Assembly (NCBI RefSeq): GCF_028462495.1
Contig: NZ_JAQOWX010000001.1
Span: 1 to 64,000, forward strand
Direction: 5' to 3'
DNA length: 64,000 bases
Origin: Roseateles_E sp005503085
GTDB taxonomy: Bacteria > Pseudomonadota > Gammaproteobacteria > Burkholderiales > Burkholderiaceae_C
Shown: positions 11,473 to 19,708 of the stretch, piece after piece
Layout of the letters: each line of letters begins with the position of its first letter
Numbering within the stretch: position 1 is the first letter of the stretch
Position numbers and translations under genes: made by a program
The notes under the pieces: model-generated
Told to the model about the DNA's origin: nothing
Database searches by the model: none
Seen by the model: only the letters and a program-made list of their open reading frames with translations

Positions 11473-12282
11473 ATGACCACGTCCAACAGCTCCCAGTTCG
11501 AAGACTTCATGCGCCATGTCCACGAGCATGGCGTGCACAAGACCGACCGCACCGGCACCGGCACGCGCAGCGTGTTCGGCCACCAGATGCGCTTCGATCT
11601 GAGCCAGGGCTTCCCGCTGGTGACGAGCAAGAAGGTGCATCTGAAGTCCATCATCCTGGAGCTGTTGTGGTTTCTGCGCGGCGACTCCAATGTCAAATGG
11701 CTGCAGGAGCGCGGCTGCACGATCTGGGACGAGTGGGCCCGCGAGGACGGTGACCTGGGCCCGGTCTACGGCGTGCAGTGGCGCAGCTGGCCGACGCCGG
11801 ACGGCGGCCATATCGACCAGATTGCCGAGGTCGTGAAGACCCTCAAGAGCAATCCCGATTCGCGCCGCATCATCGTCAGCGCCTGGAATGTGGCCGATCT
11901 GGGCAAGATGGCCCTGATGCCCTGCCACGCCTTCTTCCAGTTCTATGTGGCCGAGGGCAAGCTGTCCTGCCAGCTCTACCAGCGCAGCGCCGACATCTTC
12001 CTCGGCGTGCCCTTCAATATCGCCAGCTATGCGCTCCTGACCCAGATGCTGGCCCAGCAATGCGATCTGGCGCTGGGCGACTTTGTCTGGACCGGCGGCG
12101 ATTGCCATATCTACAGCAATCACGAGGAACAGGTGCGCACCCAGCTCGAGCGCGCGCCCTTCCCCTACCCGCAGATGCGCATCAAGCGCCGCCCGGCCTC
12201 GATCTTCGATTACGAGCTCGAGGATTTCGAGCTGCTGGACTACCAGCACCATCCGGCGATCAAGGCACCGGTCGCCGTATGA
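11473..12282 (+). CDS. thyA: Thymidylate synthase
   Basis: Methylates dUMP to dTMP using 5,10-methylene-THF, which is oxidised to dihydrofolate. It has 269 residues. Catalytic Cys151 sits in MALMPCHAFFQFYV; other landmarks are DRTGTGTRSVFG (folate and phosphate loop), YGVQWRSW, and the dUMP-binding LYQRSADIFLGVPFNIASYA. The stop codon overlaps the folA start (ATGA), so the product dihydrofolate is recycled by the next gene. It follows sdaA after 25 bp, but a -10-like TAAAAT directly before the ATG suggests its own promoter. Confidence 0.98.
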   Translation: MTTSNSSQFEDFMRHVHEHGVHKTDRTGTGTRSVFGHQMRFDLSQGFPLVTSKKVHLKSIILELLWFLRGDSNVKWLQERGCTIWDEWAREDGDLGPVYGVQWRSWPTPDGGHIDQIAEVVKTLKSNPDSRRIIVSAWNVADLGKMALMPCHAFFQFYVAEGKLSCQLYQRSADIFLGVPFNIASYALLTQMLAQQCDLALGDFVWTGGDCHIYSNHEEQVRTQLERAPFPYPQMRIKRRPASIFDYELEDFELLDYQHHPAIKAPVAV

Positions 12283-12788
12283 CCGATGTCGTCCTGATCG
12301 CCGCCGTCGCCGAGGGCGGCGCCATCGGCAGAAATAACGAGCTGCTGGTGCGCCTGCCCGAGGACATGGCCCGCTTCAAGGCCTTGACGATGGGGCATGC
12401 TGTCATCATGGGCCGCAAGACCTGGGACTCGATCCCACCGCGCTTCCGGCCGCTGGTCGGTCGGCGCAATCTGGTGCTGAGCCGCCAGCAAGACCTGGCA
12501 CTGGATGGTGCCGAGGTCCATGCCTCGCTGGACGCCGCGCTGGCAGCCTGCGCCGGCGCAGACCAGGTCTTCGTGATGGGCGGCGCCGAGATCTATGCGC
12601 TGGCCCTGCCCCGGGCGACCCGGCTGGAGCTGACCGAGATCGCCGCGCGCTTCGACGGTGCCGATGCCTTCTTCCCCGCCTGGGACGCCAGCCACTTCGA
12701 CTGCCTGGCCCGCCAGCCGCAGCGCAGTGCCCAAGGCCTGGCCTACGATTTCGCCAGCTACCGACGCCGACCGTCCGGCGCGCCCTGA
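12279..12788 (+). CDS. folA: Dihydrofolate reductase
   Basis: Reduces dihydrofolate to tetrahydrofolate with NADPH. It has 169 residues, translationally coupled to thyA through ATGA. The fold landmarks are present: IGRNNELL, the catalytic acid Asp29 (LPEDMARFK), VIMGRKTWDSIP (NADPH binding) and FVMGGAEIYALAL. Oddly, the position of the near-invariant active-site Trp (Trp22 in E. coli) is Val24 here: the codons read CTG-CTG-GTG-CGC where relatives have CTG-CTG-TGG-CGC. This may be natural or a two-base sequence error. Confidence 0.96.
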   Translation: MTDVVLIAAVAEGGAIGRNNELLVRLPEDMARFKALTMGHAVIMGRKTWDSIPPRFRPLVGRRNLVLSRQQDLALDGAEVHASLDAALAACAGADQVFVMGGAEIYALALPRATRLELTEIAARFDGADAFFPAWDASHFDCLARQPQRSAQGLAYDFASYRRRPSGAP

Positions 12789-12807
12789 GCCCCACGAGCC
12801 GCCGCCG

Positions 12808-13779
12808 ATGACGACCGCCGCCCCTGCCCTTTTCGTCATCTTCAACCGGGGCTCGGGCCATGGCGAGGCGGCCGAGCTGCAATCCGGCATCGAGGCGGCC
12901 TGCCGGGAAGCCGGCCGCGAGCTGCATCTGCAGGCCGTCAGTGATCCGCGCCAGATTCACCGCATCGCCCGCGAGACGGTGCAGCGGGCGCAGGCGGTGC
13001 GGGGCATCGTCGTTGCCGCCGGCGGCGACGGCACGATCAATGCGGTAGCCCAGGCGGTGCTCGGAAGCGGCTGTGCCTTCGGCGTGCTGCCGCGAGGCAC
13101 CTTCAACTACTTCAGCCGCACCCATGGCATCCCGGCAGAGCTCGATGCCGCGCTGCAGGTGCTGCTGCATGAAAGCCCGCAGTTGGTGCAGGTGGGCCTG
13201 GTCAACGACCGGGTCTTTCTGGTCAACGCCAGCCTGGGCCTGTATCCGAAGCTGCTGGAGGATCGCGAGTACTGGAAAAAGCAGCTCGGCCGCAGCCGAC
13301 CGGTGGCCTTTCTCGCCGGCTTGCTGACGCTGATGCAGGGCCACAGCAATCTGCGCCTGAGCATCGAGCTGCGGGGAGAGACCCACGCAGTCCGCGAGAT
13401 CCGCACCCCGACGCTGTTCGTTGGCAACAACGCGCTGCAGATGGAGCAGATCGGCCTGCCCGAGGCCCAGGCCATTGATGCCGGCCAGTTGGCCGGCATC
13501 ACCCTGCGCCCGCTGGGCCGCTGGGCCCTGCTGGGCCTCTTGCTGCGCGGCGCGCTGGGCCGGCTCGGCGAGGCCTCGCAGCTGTTCAATTTTTCCTTTG
13601 CCTGCCTGACCGTGCGGGCCTCGCGGCGCTTCGGTCTGGGCCGCATCAAACTGGCCACGGATGGCGAGATCGTCTGGATGAAGCTGCCGCTGCAGTTCCG
13701 CGTCGCGCCCGAGCCCCTGCTGCTGATACGCCCGCCGGGGCCGGCGGCCGAGAGAGCTGCCGAGCCGGGGGCGCGATGA
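12808..13779 (+). CDS. Diacylglycerol/sphingosine kinase-like lipid kinase
   Basis: A 323-residue protein with the DAGK catalytic fold. The N-terminal FVIFNRGSGHG is the phosphate-binding start, GGDGTIN (residues 72-78) is the nucleotide-binding signature, and GVLPRGTFNYFSR replaces the usual LPLGTANDLAR of DgkB-type enzymes. The substrate is unknown; diacylglycerol or another lipid alcohol is plausible. I chose ATG 12808 because the conserved domain begins directly after it; the open frame upstream overlaps folA. Its end overlaps the next gene by four bases (ATGA), and LPRGT-type kinases beside a phosphoesterase may act on the same lipid pathway. Confidence 0.88.
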   Translation: MTTAAPALFVIFNRGSGHGEAAELQSGIEAACREAGRELHLQAVSDPRQIHRIARETVQRAQAVRGIVVAAGGDGTINAVAQAVLGSGCAFGVLPRGTFNYFSRTHGIPAELDAALQVLLHESPQLVQVGLVNDRVFLVNASLGLYPKLLEDREYWKKQLGRSRPVAFLAGLLTLMQGHSNLRLSIELRGETHAVREIRTPTLFVGNNALQMEQIGLPEAQAIDAGQLAGITLRPLGRWALLGLLLRGALGRLGEASQLFNFSFACLTVRASRRFGLGRIKLATDGEIVWMKLPLQFRVAPEPLLLIRPPGPAAERAAEPGAR

Positions 13780-14561
13780 GCACGCTGCTGCTGCAGATCT
13801 CCGACACCCATTTCGGCACCGAGCGCCTACCGGTCGTGGCCGCGCTGGAGCGGCTTGCGCAGGCCCTGCGCCCCGATGTGCTGCTGCTCAGCGGCGACAT
13901 CACTCAGCGCGCCACGCCGGCCCAGTTCAGCGCCGCCCGCGCCTTTGTCGAGCGGCTGCGGGTGCCTGCGGTGCTGGCCATCCCCGGCAACCACGACATC
14001 TCCCTGTTCAACCCGCTGGCCAGGCTGCTCTGGCCATACCGGCGCTACAGCCAGGCCTTTGGCAGCGAGCTGGAGCCGCAGTTCGAGAACGCCGAGGCCT
14101 TGGTGCTGGCGCTCAACACGACGCGCTGGTGGCGCCACAAGCATGGTGAGCTCTCCGAGGGTCAGATCGAGCGTGTCGCGCAGCGGTTGCAGGCGGCCTC
14201 GCCCGGGCAGTGCCGCATCGTGATGGTGCACCAGCCGCTGGCCGTGACCCAGGCGAGCGACCTTAACAACCGGCTGCGCGGCCATCAGGCGGCGCTGCGG
14301 CGCTGGGCCGAGGCCGGCCTGGACCTGATCGTCGGCGGCCATATCCACCTGCCCTTTGTCTTGCCGCTGCAGCCGCAACAGACCGGGCTGGCGCGGCCGC
14401 TGTGGGCCGTGCAGGCCGGCACCGCAGTCAGCGCCCGGCTGCGGCCCGGCGCGGGCAACTCGGTCAACGTGATCCGGCTGCCGCAGCGGGTTGTCGAGCG
14501 CTGGGACTTCGATGAGGGCACGCTGCGCTTCGAGCAGGTCCGCATCGATCCGGTCGGCTGA
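13776..14561 (+). CDS. Calcineurin-type metallophosphoesterase (CpdA-like)
   Basis: A 261-residue phosphoesterase with all metal motifs: Asp10-x-His12 (ISDTHFG), GDITQRA, GNHDIS, the later His in MVHQPL, and GGHIHLP. The family includes cAMP phosphodiesterase CpdA and nucleotide or lipid phosphoesterases, so the substrate is open. It is coupled to the lipid kinase-like gene through ATGA, suggesting a shared pathway. No signal peptide is seen, so it is probably cytoplasmic. Confidence 0.88.
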   Translation: MSTLLLQISDTHFGTERLPVVAALERLAQALRPDVLLLSGDITQRATPAQFSAARAFVERLRVPAVLAIPGNHDISLFNPLARLLWPYRRYSQAFGSELEPQFENAEALVLALNTTRWWRHKHGELSEGQIERVAQRLQAASPGQCRIVMVHQPLAVTQASDLNNRLRGHQAALRRWAEAGLDLIVGGHIHLPFVLPLQPQQTGLARPLWAVQAGTAVSARLRPGAGNSVNVIRLPQRVVERWDFDEGTLRFEQVRIDPVG

Positions 14562-14576
14562 GTAAGCTCAAAGAAA

Positions 14577-14596
14577 TACTGTATTTATAATCAGTA
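14577..14596 (+). promoter_or_regulatory. LexA (SOS) box overlapping a -10 element
   Basis: A 20-bp site with TACTG and CAGTA arms around a ten-base AT-rich centre, that is CTG-N10-CAG extended by TA on both sides, matching the classical proteobacterial LexA consensus in both arms. The centre contains TATAAT (14586-14591), so LexA bound here would cover the -10. It lies 26 bp before the next gene. This is the only such site I found in the window. Confidence 0.85.
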
Positions 14597-14622
14597 TTTA
14601 CATCACTTCCTTCGCAGCCGCC

Positions 14623-15417
14623 ATGGCCGAGCTCGTCCTGAACCGCTCTCACCGCAGCCGTCTGACCCAGATCTGGCGCTCGGCGGGCTGGCCCTGCAAG
14701 GACGGCATCGAGCTCGATCTGCTGGCGGCCGGCATGCTGGCGCAGCAGCTCTCTCTCGATGGCCGCGAAACGCTGCGGCTGACCGAGGCCGGCATCGCCT
14801 GGCTGGCCCAGCAGCGCCAGCAGCAGCAACGCCCGCTCAGCGCCCATGACCGCCTGGCCCAGCGCTTCGCCGAGGAGCTGCTGGCCGAGGGACGCATCGT
14901 CTGGCATGAGCTGTCGCTGCGCGCGCTGATCGCCAGCGAACCGGTCGCGGCGGACGACAAGCCGCCGCTGTGGGACGAGGCCGAGCCACCACCGCCCTCG
15001 CTGAAGAACAGCTGGCGCATGGCCCGCCCCGACCTGTTCTCGGTGCGCAACACCTCGGTCGAGGCCTATCTGCGGCCCCAGGTGCATGAGATCAAGTTCA
15101 GCCGCGCCGACCTGCTGTCCGACCTGCGCCATGCGGCCAAGCGTCAGGCCTATGAATGGCTGTGCTGCGAGTGCTTCTATGTGTTTCCGGCCGGTGTAGC
15201 CCAGCCCAATGAGATCCCCGAGCAGTTCGGCATCTGGGTGCTGCAGGGCAGCCTGGCCGAGGGGCGTTTCGAGCTGCTGCGGCCGGCCCGACATTGCAGC
15301 CGCAGCCTGCCCTTCGCGGTCTGGCTGGCGCTGGCCAAGGCCACACCGCTGCACAGCGAGCGCGAGGGTCTGCAGGCCCGGCTGGGCGAGGATGACGCCG
15401 CGCCGGAGCTGCCGTGA
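14623..15417 (+). CDS. MmcB-like PD-(D/E)XK DNA-repair protein, SOS-controlled
   Basis: A 264-residue protein. The N-terminal 100 residues look like a small helical or winged-helix region (HRSRLTQIW ... LRLTEAGIAWLAQ). The C-terminal half has the PD-(D/E)XK pattern Asp137 (ARPDLFSV) and Glu156-x-Lys158 (VHEIKFSRADL), followed by LLSDLRHAAKRQAYEWL. This resembles the MmcB/DUF1052 family of mitomycin-C repair proteins of Caulobacter. Family membership is from memory of motifs. It sits 26 bp behind a consensus LexA box and overlaps the next gene by four bases, so nuclease and helicase are made together after DNA damage. Confidence 0.75.
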   Translation: MAELVLNRSHRSRLTQIWRSAGWPCKDGIELDLLAAGMLAQQLSLDGRETLRLTEAGIAWLAQQRQQQQRPLSAHDRLAQRFAEELLAEGRIVWHELSLRALIASEPVAADDKPPLWDEAEPPPPSLKNSWRMARPDLFSVRNTSVEAYLRPQVHEIKFSRADLLSDLRHAAKRQAYEWLCCECFYVFPAGVAQPNEIPEQFGIWVLQGSLAEGRFELLRPARHCSRSLPFAVWLALAKATPLHSEREGLQARLGEDDAAPELP

Positions 15418-17699
15418 GCGAGGCGCCGCCGCCGACTCGCTACCGCGTCGCGGTGCGCGAGCTCTGCGAGTTCACCGCCAAGCAGGGCAGCCTGGACCTG
15501 CGCTTCACACCGGCGCCGACCGCGCTGGAAGGCATGGCCGGCCATGCTCTGGTGGCCGAGCGCCGCGGCGAGGGCTACCGCGCCGAGCTGAGCCTCAGCG
15601 GCGACTACCAAAGCCTGCAGGTGCGCGGCCGGGCCGATGGCTATCAGCCCAGGCTGCAGCGCCTGGAGGAGATCAAGACCTACAAGGGCCGGCTGCAGGA
15701 CCAGCCCGAATCGCACCGCCGGCTGCACTGGGCCCAGGCCAAGATCTACGGCTGGCTGCTGTGCCAGCAGGAGGGGCTGGACGAGCTGGAAGTGGCCCTG
15801 GTTTACTTTCACGTCGGCAGCCAGCAGGAGACCCTGCTCAGCGAACGCTGCAGCGCCGCCGCGCTGCGCCTGCACTTCGAGCAGCATTGCCAGCGCTTCC
15901 TGGCCTGGGCCGAGCAGGAACTGGCGCACCGCCAGGCCCGCGACACGGCGCTGCAGGCGCTGCAGTTCCCCTTCGGCGAGTTCCGCGCCGGCCAGCGCCA
16001 GCTGGCCGAGGCGGTCTACCGCGCGGCCCAGGGCGGCCGCTGCCTGCTGGCCGAGGCGCCCACCGGCATCGGCAAGACCGCCGGCACCTTGTTCCCGTTG
16101 CTGAAAGCCGCGCCCACCCAGCGCCTGGACAAGATCTTCTTCCTGGCCGCCAAGACCTCGGGCCGGCAGCTCGCGCTGGACGCGCTGCAGGCCCTGGACG
16201 CACCGGGCCTGCGCCGGCTCGAGATGGTGGCGCGCGACAAGGCCTGCGAGCACCCGGACAAGGCCTGTCATGGGGATGCCTGCCCGCTGGCGCTGGGCTT
16301 TTACGACCGGCTGCCGGCGGCCCGCGCGGCCGCCGTGGCGCAGCCGGGAGCCCTGGACCAGGCCCGGGTGCGCGAGCTGGCGCTGCAGCACCAGGTCTGC
16401 CCCTACTACCTGAGCCAGGAACTGGCGCGCTGGGCCGATATCGTGGTGGGCGACTACAACTACTACTTCGATCTCGGCGCCCTGCTGCACGGCCTGGCCC
16501 AGGCCAATCAGTGGCGGGTCGGCCTGCTGGTCGACGAGGCCCACAACCTGGTCGAGCGCGGCCGCAAGATGTACACGGCCGAGCTGCTGCCCGACAGCCT
16601 GGCGCAGGCGCGCCGCTCGCCGGCCGCGCGCGCCCAGCCGGCGCTGAAGAAGGCGCTGGACAAGCTGGCCCGCGCCTGGCGCGCGCTCGACAAGGCCCAG
16701 GCCGAGCCCTACCGCGTCTACGAGGCCATGCCCGAGCCCCTGCTGAGCGCGCTGCAGGCCTGCAGCGGCGCCATCACCGAGCATTTCAGCGAACACCCGG
16801 CCGAGTCCGACGCGGCCTTGCAGACCTTCTACTTCGAGGCCCTGCATTGGGGCCGCATGGCCGAGCTGCTGGACAGCCATTCGCTGGTCGATCTGAGCCG
16901 GCCGGCCACGGCCGCCGCGGCCGGGAACTCGACCCTGTGCATCCGCAATATCGTGCCCGCGCCCTTTCTGCGCCCGCGGCTGGAGGCGGCCCACACCAGC
17001 ACGCTGTTCTCGGCCACGCTGCAGCCGCGCCCCTACTACGCCGACCTGCTGGGCCTGCCCGAGACCCATGCGGTGCTGCAGGTCGGCTCGCCCTTTGACG
17101 CGGCCCAGCTGCAGGTGCATATCAGCCGCGCCATCTCGACCCGCTACCCGGACCGCCGGGCCTCGCTGGCCCCGATCGCCGCGCTGATCGCGCGGCAGTA
17201 TGCGGATCAGCCCGGCAACTACCTGGCCTTCTTCAGCAGCTACGACTATCTGCAGCAGGTGGCCGAGCTGCTGGCGCGCGAGCAGCCGCAGCTGCCGATC
17301 TGGACCCAGTCGCGCCGCATGCTGGAGGCCGAGCGCCAGCAGTTCCTGGCCCGCTTTGCCGAGGATGGCGCCGGCATCGGTTTCGCGGTGCTGGGCGGGG
17401 CCTTCTCCGAAGGCATAGACCTGCCGGGCCGGCGCCTGATCGGCGCCTTTGTCGCGACCCTGGGCCTGCCGCAGATCAATGCCGTCAACGAACAGATCCG
17501 CCAGCGCATGCAGACCCTGTTCGGCGCCGGCTACGACTACACCTATCTGTTCCCGGGCCTGCAGAAGGTCGTGCAGGCGGCCGGCCGGGTGATACGCACG
17601 CCCAGCGACCAGGGCGTGCTGCACCTGATCGATGACCGCTTCGCGCGGCCCCAGGTGCAGCGCCTGCTGCCGCCCTGGTGGGCGCTGGATGGCGGCTAG
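15414..17699 (+). CDS. XPD/DinG-type Fe-S helicase with N-terminal PD-(D/E)XK nuclease-like domain
   Basis: A 761-residue superfamily 2 DNA helicase. The N-terminal part (about 1-175) has RecB-type nuclease residues Asp75 (GRADGY) and Glu86-x-Lys88 (EEIKTYKG), then QAKIYGW. The helicase core begins near 185 with FRAGQRQLAEAVY and Walker A Lys221 (APTGIGKT). Four cysteines (278, 285, 290, 329) are spaced as for the XPD 4Fe-4S cluster, and DEAH is at 374-377. The C-terminal core has SGSF-like GGAFSEGIDLPG and QAAGRVIRTPSD (motif VI). Such enzymes unwind 5'-3' and open unusual DNA structures. It is co-regulated with the MmcB-like gene through LexA. Its stop overlaps the convergent hydrolase stop. 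Confidence 0.9.
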   Translation: MSEAPPPTRYRVAVRELCEFTAKQGSLDLRFTPAPTALEGMAGHALVAERRGEGYRAELSLSGDYQSLQVRGRADGYQPRLQRLEEIKTYKGRLQDQPESHRRLHWAQAKIYGWLLCQQEGLDELEVALVYFHVGSQQETLLSERCSAAALRLHFEQHCQRFLAWAEQELAHRQARDTALQALQFPFGEFRAGQRQLAEAVYRAAQGGRCLLAEAPTGIGKTAGTLFPLLKAAPTQRLDKIFFLAAKTSGRQLALDALQALDAPGLRRLEMVARDKACEHPDKACHGDACPLALGFYDRLPAARAAAVAQPGALDQARVRELALQHQVCPYYLSQELARWADIVVGDYNYYFDLGALLHGLAQANQWRVGLLVDEAHNLVERGRKMYTAELLPDSLAQARRSPAARAQPALKKALDKLARAWRALDKAQAEPYRVYEAMPEPLLSALQACSGAITEHFSEHPAESDAALQTFYFEALHWGRMAELLDSHSLVDLSRPATAAAAGNSTLCIRNIVPAPFLRPRLEAAHTSTLFSATLQPRPYYADLLGLPETHAVLQVGSPFDAAQLQVHISRAISTRYPDRRASLAPIAALIARQYADQPGNYLAFFSSYDYLQQVAELLAREQPQLPIWTQSRRMLEAERQQFLARFAEDGAGIGFAVLGGAFSEGIDLPGRRLIGAFVATLGLPQINAVNEQIRQRMQTLFGAGYDYTYLFPGLQKVVQAAGRVIRTPSDQGVLHLIDDRFARPQVQRLLPPWWALDGG

Positions 17700-18409
17700 A
17701 ACAGGCCCGGCGCCTGGGCCTGCAGCTCGCGCAGCCACAGCGCATAGCCGGCATCGCTGGGGTGGATGCCGTCCTCGGCATGCAGCAGCTCGGCCTGGGC
17801 CACAAAGGGATCGTCGGCGCGCTCCTTGAAGAGCCGCACGTAGCGCACCTCGTGCACGGCGGCCAGCTGAGCCGCCAGCGCATGCAGCTCGCGCGAGCGC
17901 TGCGTCATCCAGCGCGACAGCGGCCAGAAAAAGAACGGCGCATTGCCGACATTGCCGGTCGGCATCAGCACCACCTTGGATGAGCGCTGCTTGGCCAGCG
18001 CCAGAATGGTGTTCAGTTGCTCGCGCATCTGCGGCAGCGAGCTCAGCCGTATCACATCATTGCCGCCGCCCAGTATCAGCAGGCGGTCATAGGACTCGGC
18101 ACCGACACGCAGCTGTGCGGCGATGTCCTCCAGCTTCGCGCCATCGAGCGCCAGATTGCGGATCATCCAGTCCGGGTGCGCACGCCCGATCAGGCCGACC
18201 AGGCTTTGCGCCGGCGCGCTGGCGCCGGTGCCGACCGCCGTGCTATCCCCCACCACCAGCAAACGCAGGCGCGGGCGCGCCGGGCTGGCCTGGAAACCTT
18301 CGAGCACCATGCCCGAGGCGGACTCGGCCGCGGCGGAGAGTTCGGTCAGCCCGGCCAGTGACACCAGCAAACCCAGCAGGGTTGGATGCAGCAATCGTCG
18401 TCGTTTCAT
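17696..18409 (-). CDS. SGNH/GDSL hydrolase, exported
   Basis: Predicted esterase or lipase of 237 residues. A positively charged start and hydrophobic stretch (MKRRRLLHPTLLGLLVSLAG) indicate export. SGNH blocks are visible: block I LVVGDSTAVGTGA with nucleophile Ser56, block III GGGNDV, and block V DGIHPSDAGY with the Asp/His pair. ATG 18409 has AAGAAAGAAG upstream. The stop codon shares bases with the helicase stop on the other strand, so the two are convergent with no room for a terminator. The substrate is unknown. Confidence 0.88.
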   Translation of the reverse strand: MKRRRLLHPTLLGLLVSLAGLTELSAAAESASGMVLEGFQASPARPRLRLLVVGDSTAVGTGASAPAQSLVGLIGRAHPDWMIRNLALDGAKLEDIAAQLRVGAESYDRLLILGGGNDVIRLSSLPQMREQLNTILALAKQRSSKVVLMPTGNVGNAPFFFWPLSRWMTQRSRELHALAAQLAAVHEVRYVRLFKERADDPFVAQAELLHAEDGIHPSDAGYALWLRELQAQAPGLF

Positions 18410-18628
18410 CTTCTTTCTTGCCAGGCTTGCGAGGCGATCGGTGGAGATGGTCGACACCATAGGGCCTGCCGCGGCGCGCCCCTGTCGGGCGAGCCTGCCC
18501 CTCCCTGTAGTCGCAGCGACCGTGTGAGCACAAGGTCTTGTCCTACAGGCGGCGGTGGGATCGCCTGATCGCTTGTGGCGCCGCCAGGCCGCACAGTCGG
18601 TCCACGCCTCAGACATAGGAGAATCAGA

Positions 18629-19693
18629 ATGAAAAAACTCACGACATTGGCCATGGCCTGCGCCATCGCCCTGACCCAGATGCCCGCCGCGCTGGCCCAG
18701 ACCACGCCTTATCGCGCCGTCGCCACCGCACCGCGCATCACCGGTTTTGATGTCGAGCAGGTGCCGCAGCTGAGCCCGGGCACCGAGCTGGGCTTCACGG
18801 TCTGGGGCACGCCCGGCGCGCAAGCCTCCTTGCAGATCGACGGCGCGCAGCGGCCGCTGAGCCTGATCGAGACCGGACCCGGCGTCTACAAAGGCGTCTA
18901 CACCATCAGCCAGCGCGACCGCCTGCAGCCCAATGCCCAGGTCAGCGCCAATCTGCGCAACGGCAACAAGGTCGGCTCGGCCGTGCTCGACGAGGTGCTG
19001 CAAAGCGGCTGGCAGACGGGCGCGGCCGCCGACGCCGGCGGCGCGCCGGTGATCGAACGTTTCGAGGTGCGCCATGGCGGCGATCGCAAGGCCGGCAACC
19101 AGCTGCACTTCACGCTGCGCGGCACGCCCGGCGGCCGTGCCGTCGTGCGCCTGGTCGGCGCCCAGGAACGTTTCCGTCTCGGCGAAGGCCGGCCCGGCCA
19201 GTACGCCGGCGTCTACACGATACGCGACAGCGACCGCCTGAACCCGAGCAATCCCATCGTCGCCCGCTTGAAGGTCGGCGACCGCAGCACCAGCACCACG
19301 CTGGAGAACGCGCTCGATGCCAAGCGGCTGAGCAGCCTGCGGCCCGACGTGGCCTGCTCCGACTGCGCCACCGTGCTGGCGGTGAACCGGGTCGAGGTCG
19401 AGGGTGACGGCAGCTATGTCGGCGGCGCGGTGGCCGGCGGCCTGCTGGGCGCGGTGCTGGGCAGCCAGGTCGGCAAGGGCAGCGGACGCACCGCCGCCCA
19501 GGTGGTCGGCACGGTGGGCGGCGCGGTGCTGGGTCGGGAGATCCAGAAGCGCGGCGACAAGAAGCAGGTCTACGAGGTGCAGCTGCGCCTGCAGGATGGC
19601 AGCCAGCAGATGCTCAGCTTCGACAACCCGCCCGACTTCAAGGCCGGCGACAAGGTCCGGCTGCGCGATGGCCAGCTCAGCCCGCAAACCTGA
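18629..19693 (+). CDS. Exported protein with two repeated modules and a glycine-zipper domain
   Basis: A 354-residue protein with a signal peptide (MKKLTTLAMACAIALTQMPAALAQ). Two homologous modules of about 85 residues follow (about 33-118 and 125-215); each contains GTPG, then PG-Y-GVYTI and DRL-P-N motifs. A CSDC pair comes next (near 257), followed by a glycine-zipper segment (YVGGAVAGGLLGAVLGSQVG) of the 2TM type and a basic C-terminal beta stretch. Glycine-zipper proteins of this sort sit in the outer or inner membrane and are often stress-linked. AGGAG at 18617 sets the start. It probably forms a unit with the next gene, 15 bp downstream. Confidence 0.75.
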   Translation: MKKLTTLAMACAIALTQMPAALAQTTPYRAVATAPRITGFDVEQVPQLSPGTELGFTVWGTPGAQASLQIDGAQRPLSLIETGPGVYKGVYTISQRDRLQPNAQVSANLRNGNKVGSAVLDEVLQSGWQTGAAADAGGAPVIERFEVRHGGDRKAGNQLHFTLRGTPGGRAVVRLVGAQERFRLGEGRPGQYAGVYTIRDSDRLNPSNPIVARLKVGDRSTSTTLENALDAKRLSSLRPDVACSDCATVLAVNRVEVEGDGSYVGGAVAGGLLGAVLGSQVGKGSGRTAAQVVGTVGGAVLGREIQKRGDKKQVYEVQLRLQDGSQQMLSFDNPPDFKAGDKVRLRDGQLSPQT

Positions 19694-19708
19694 ACGCCGG
19701 AGTCCAGC

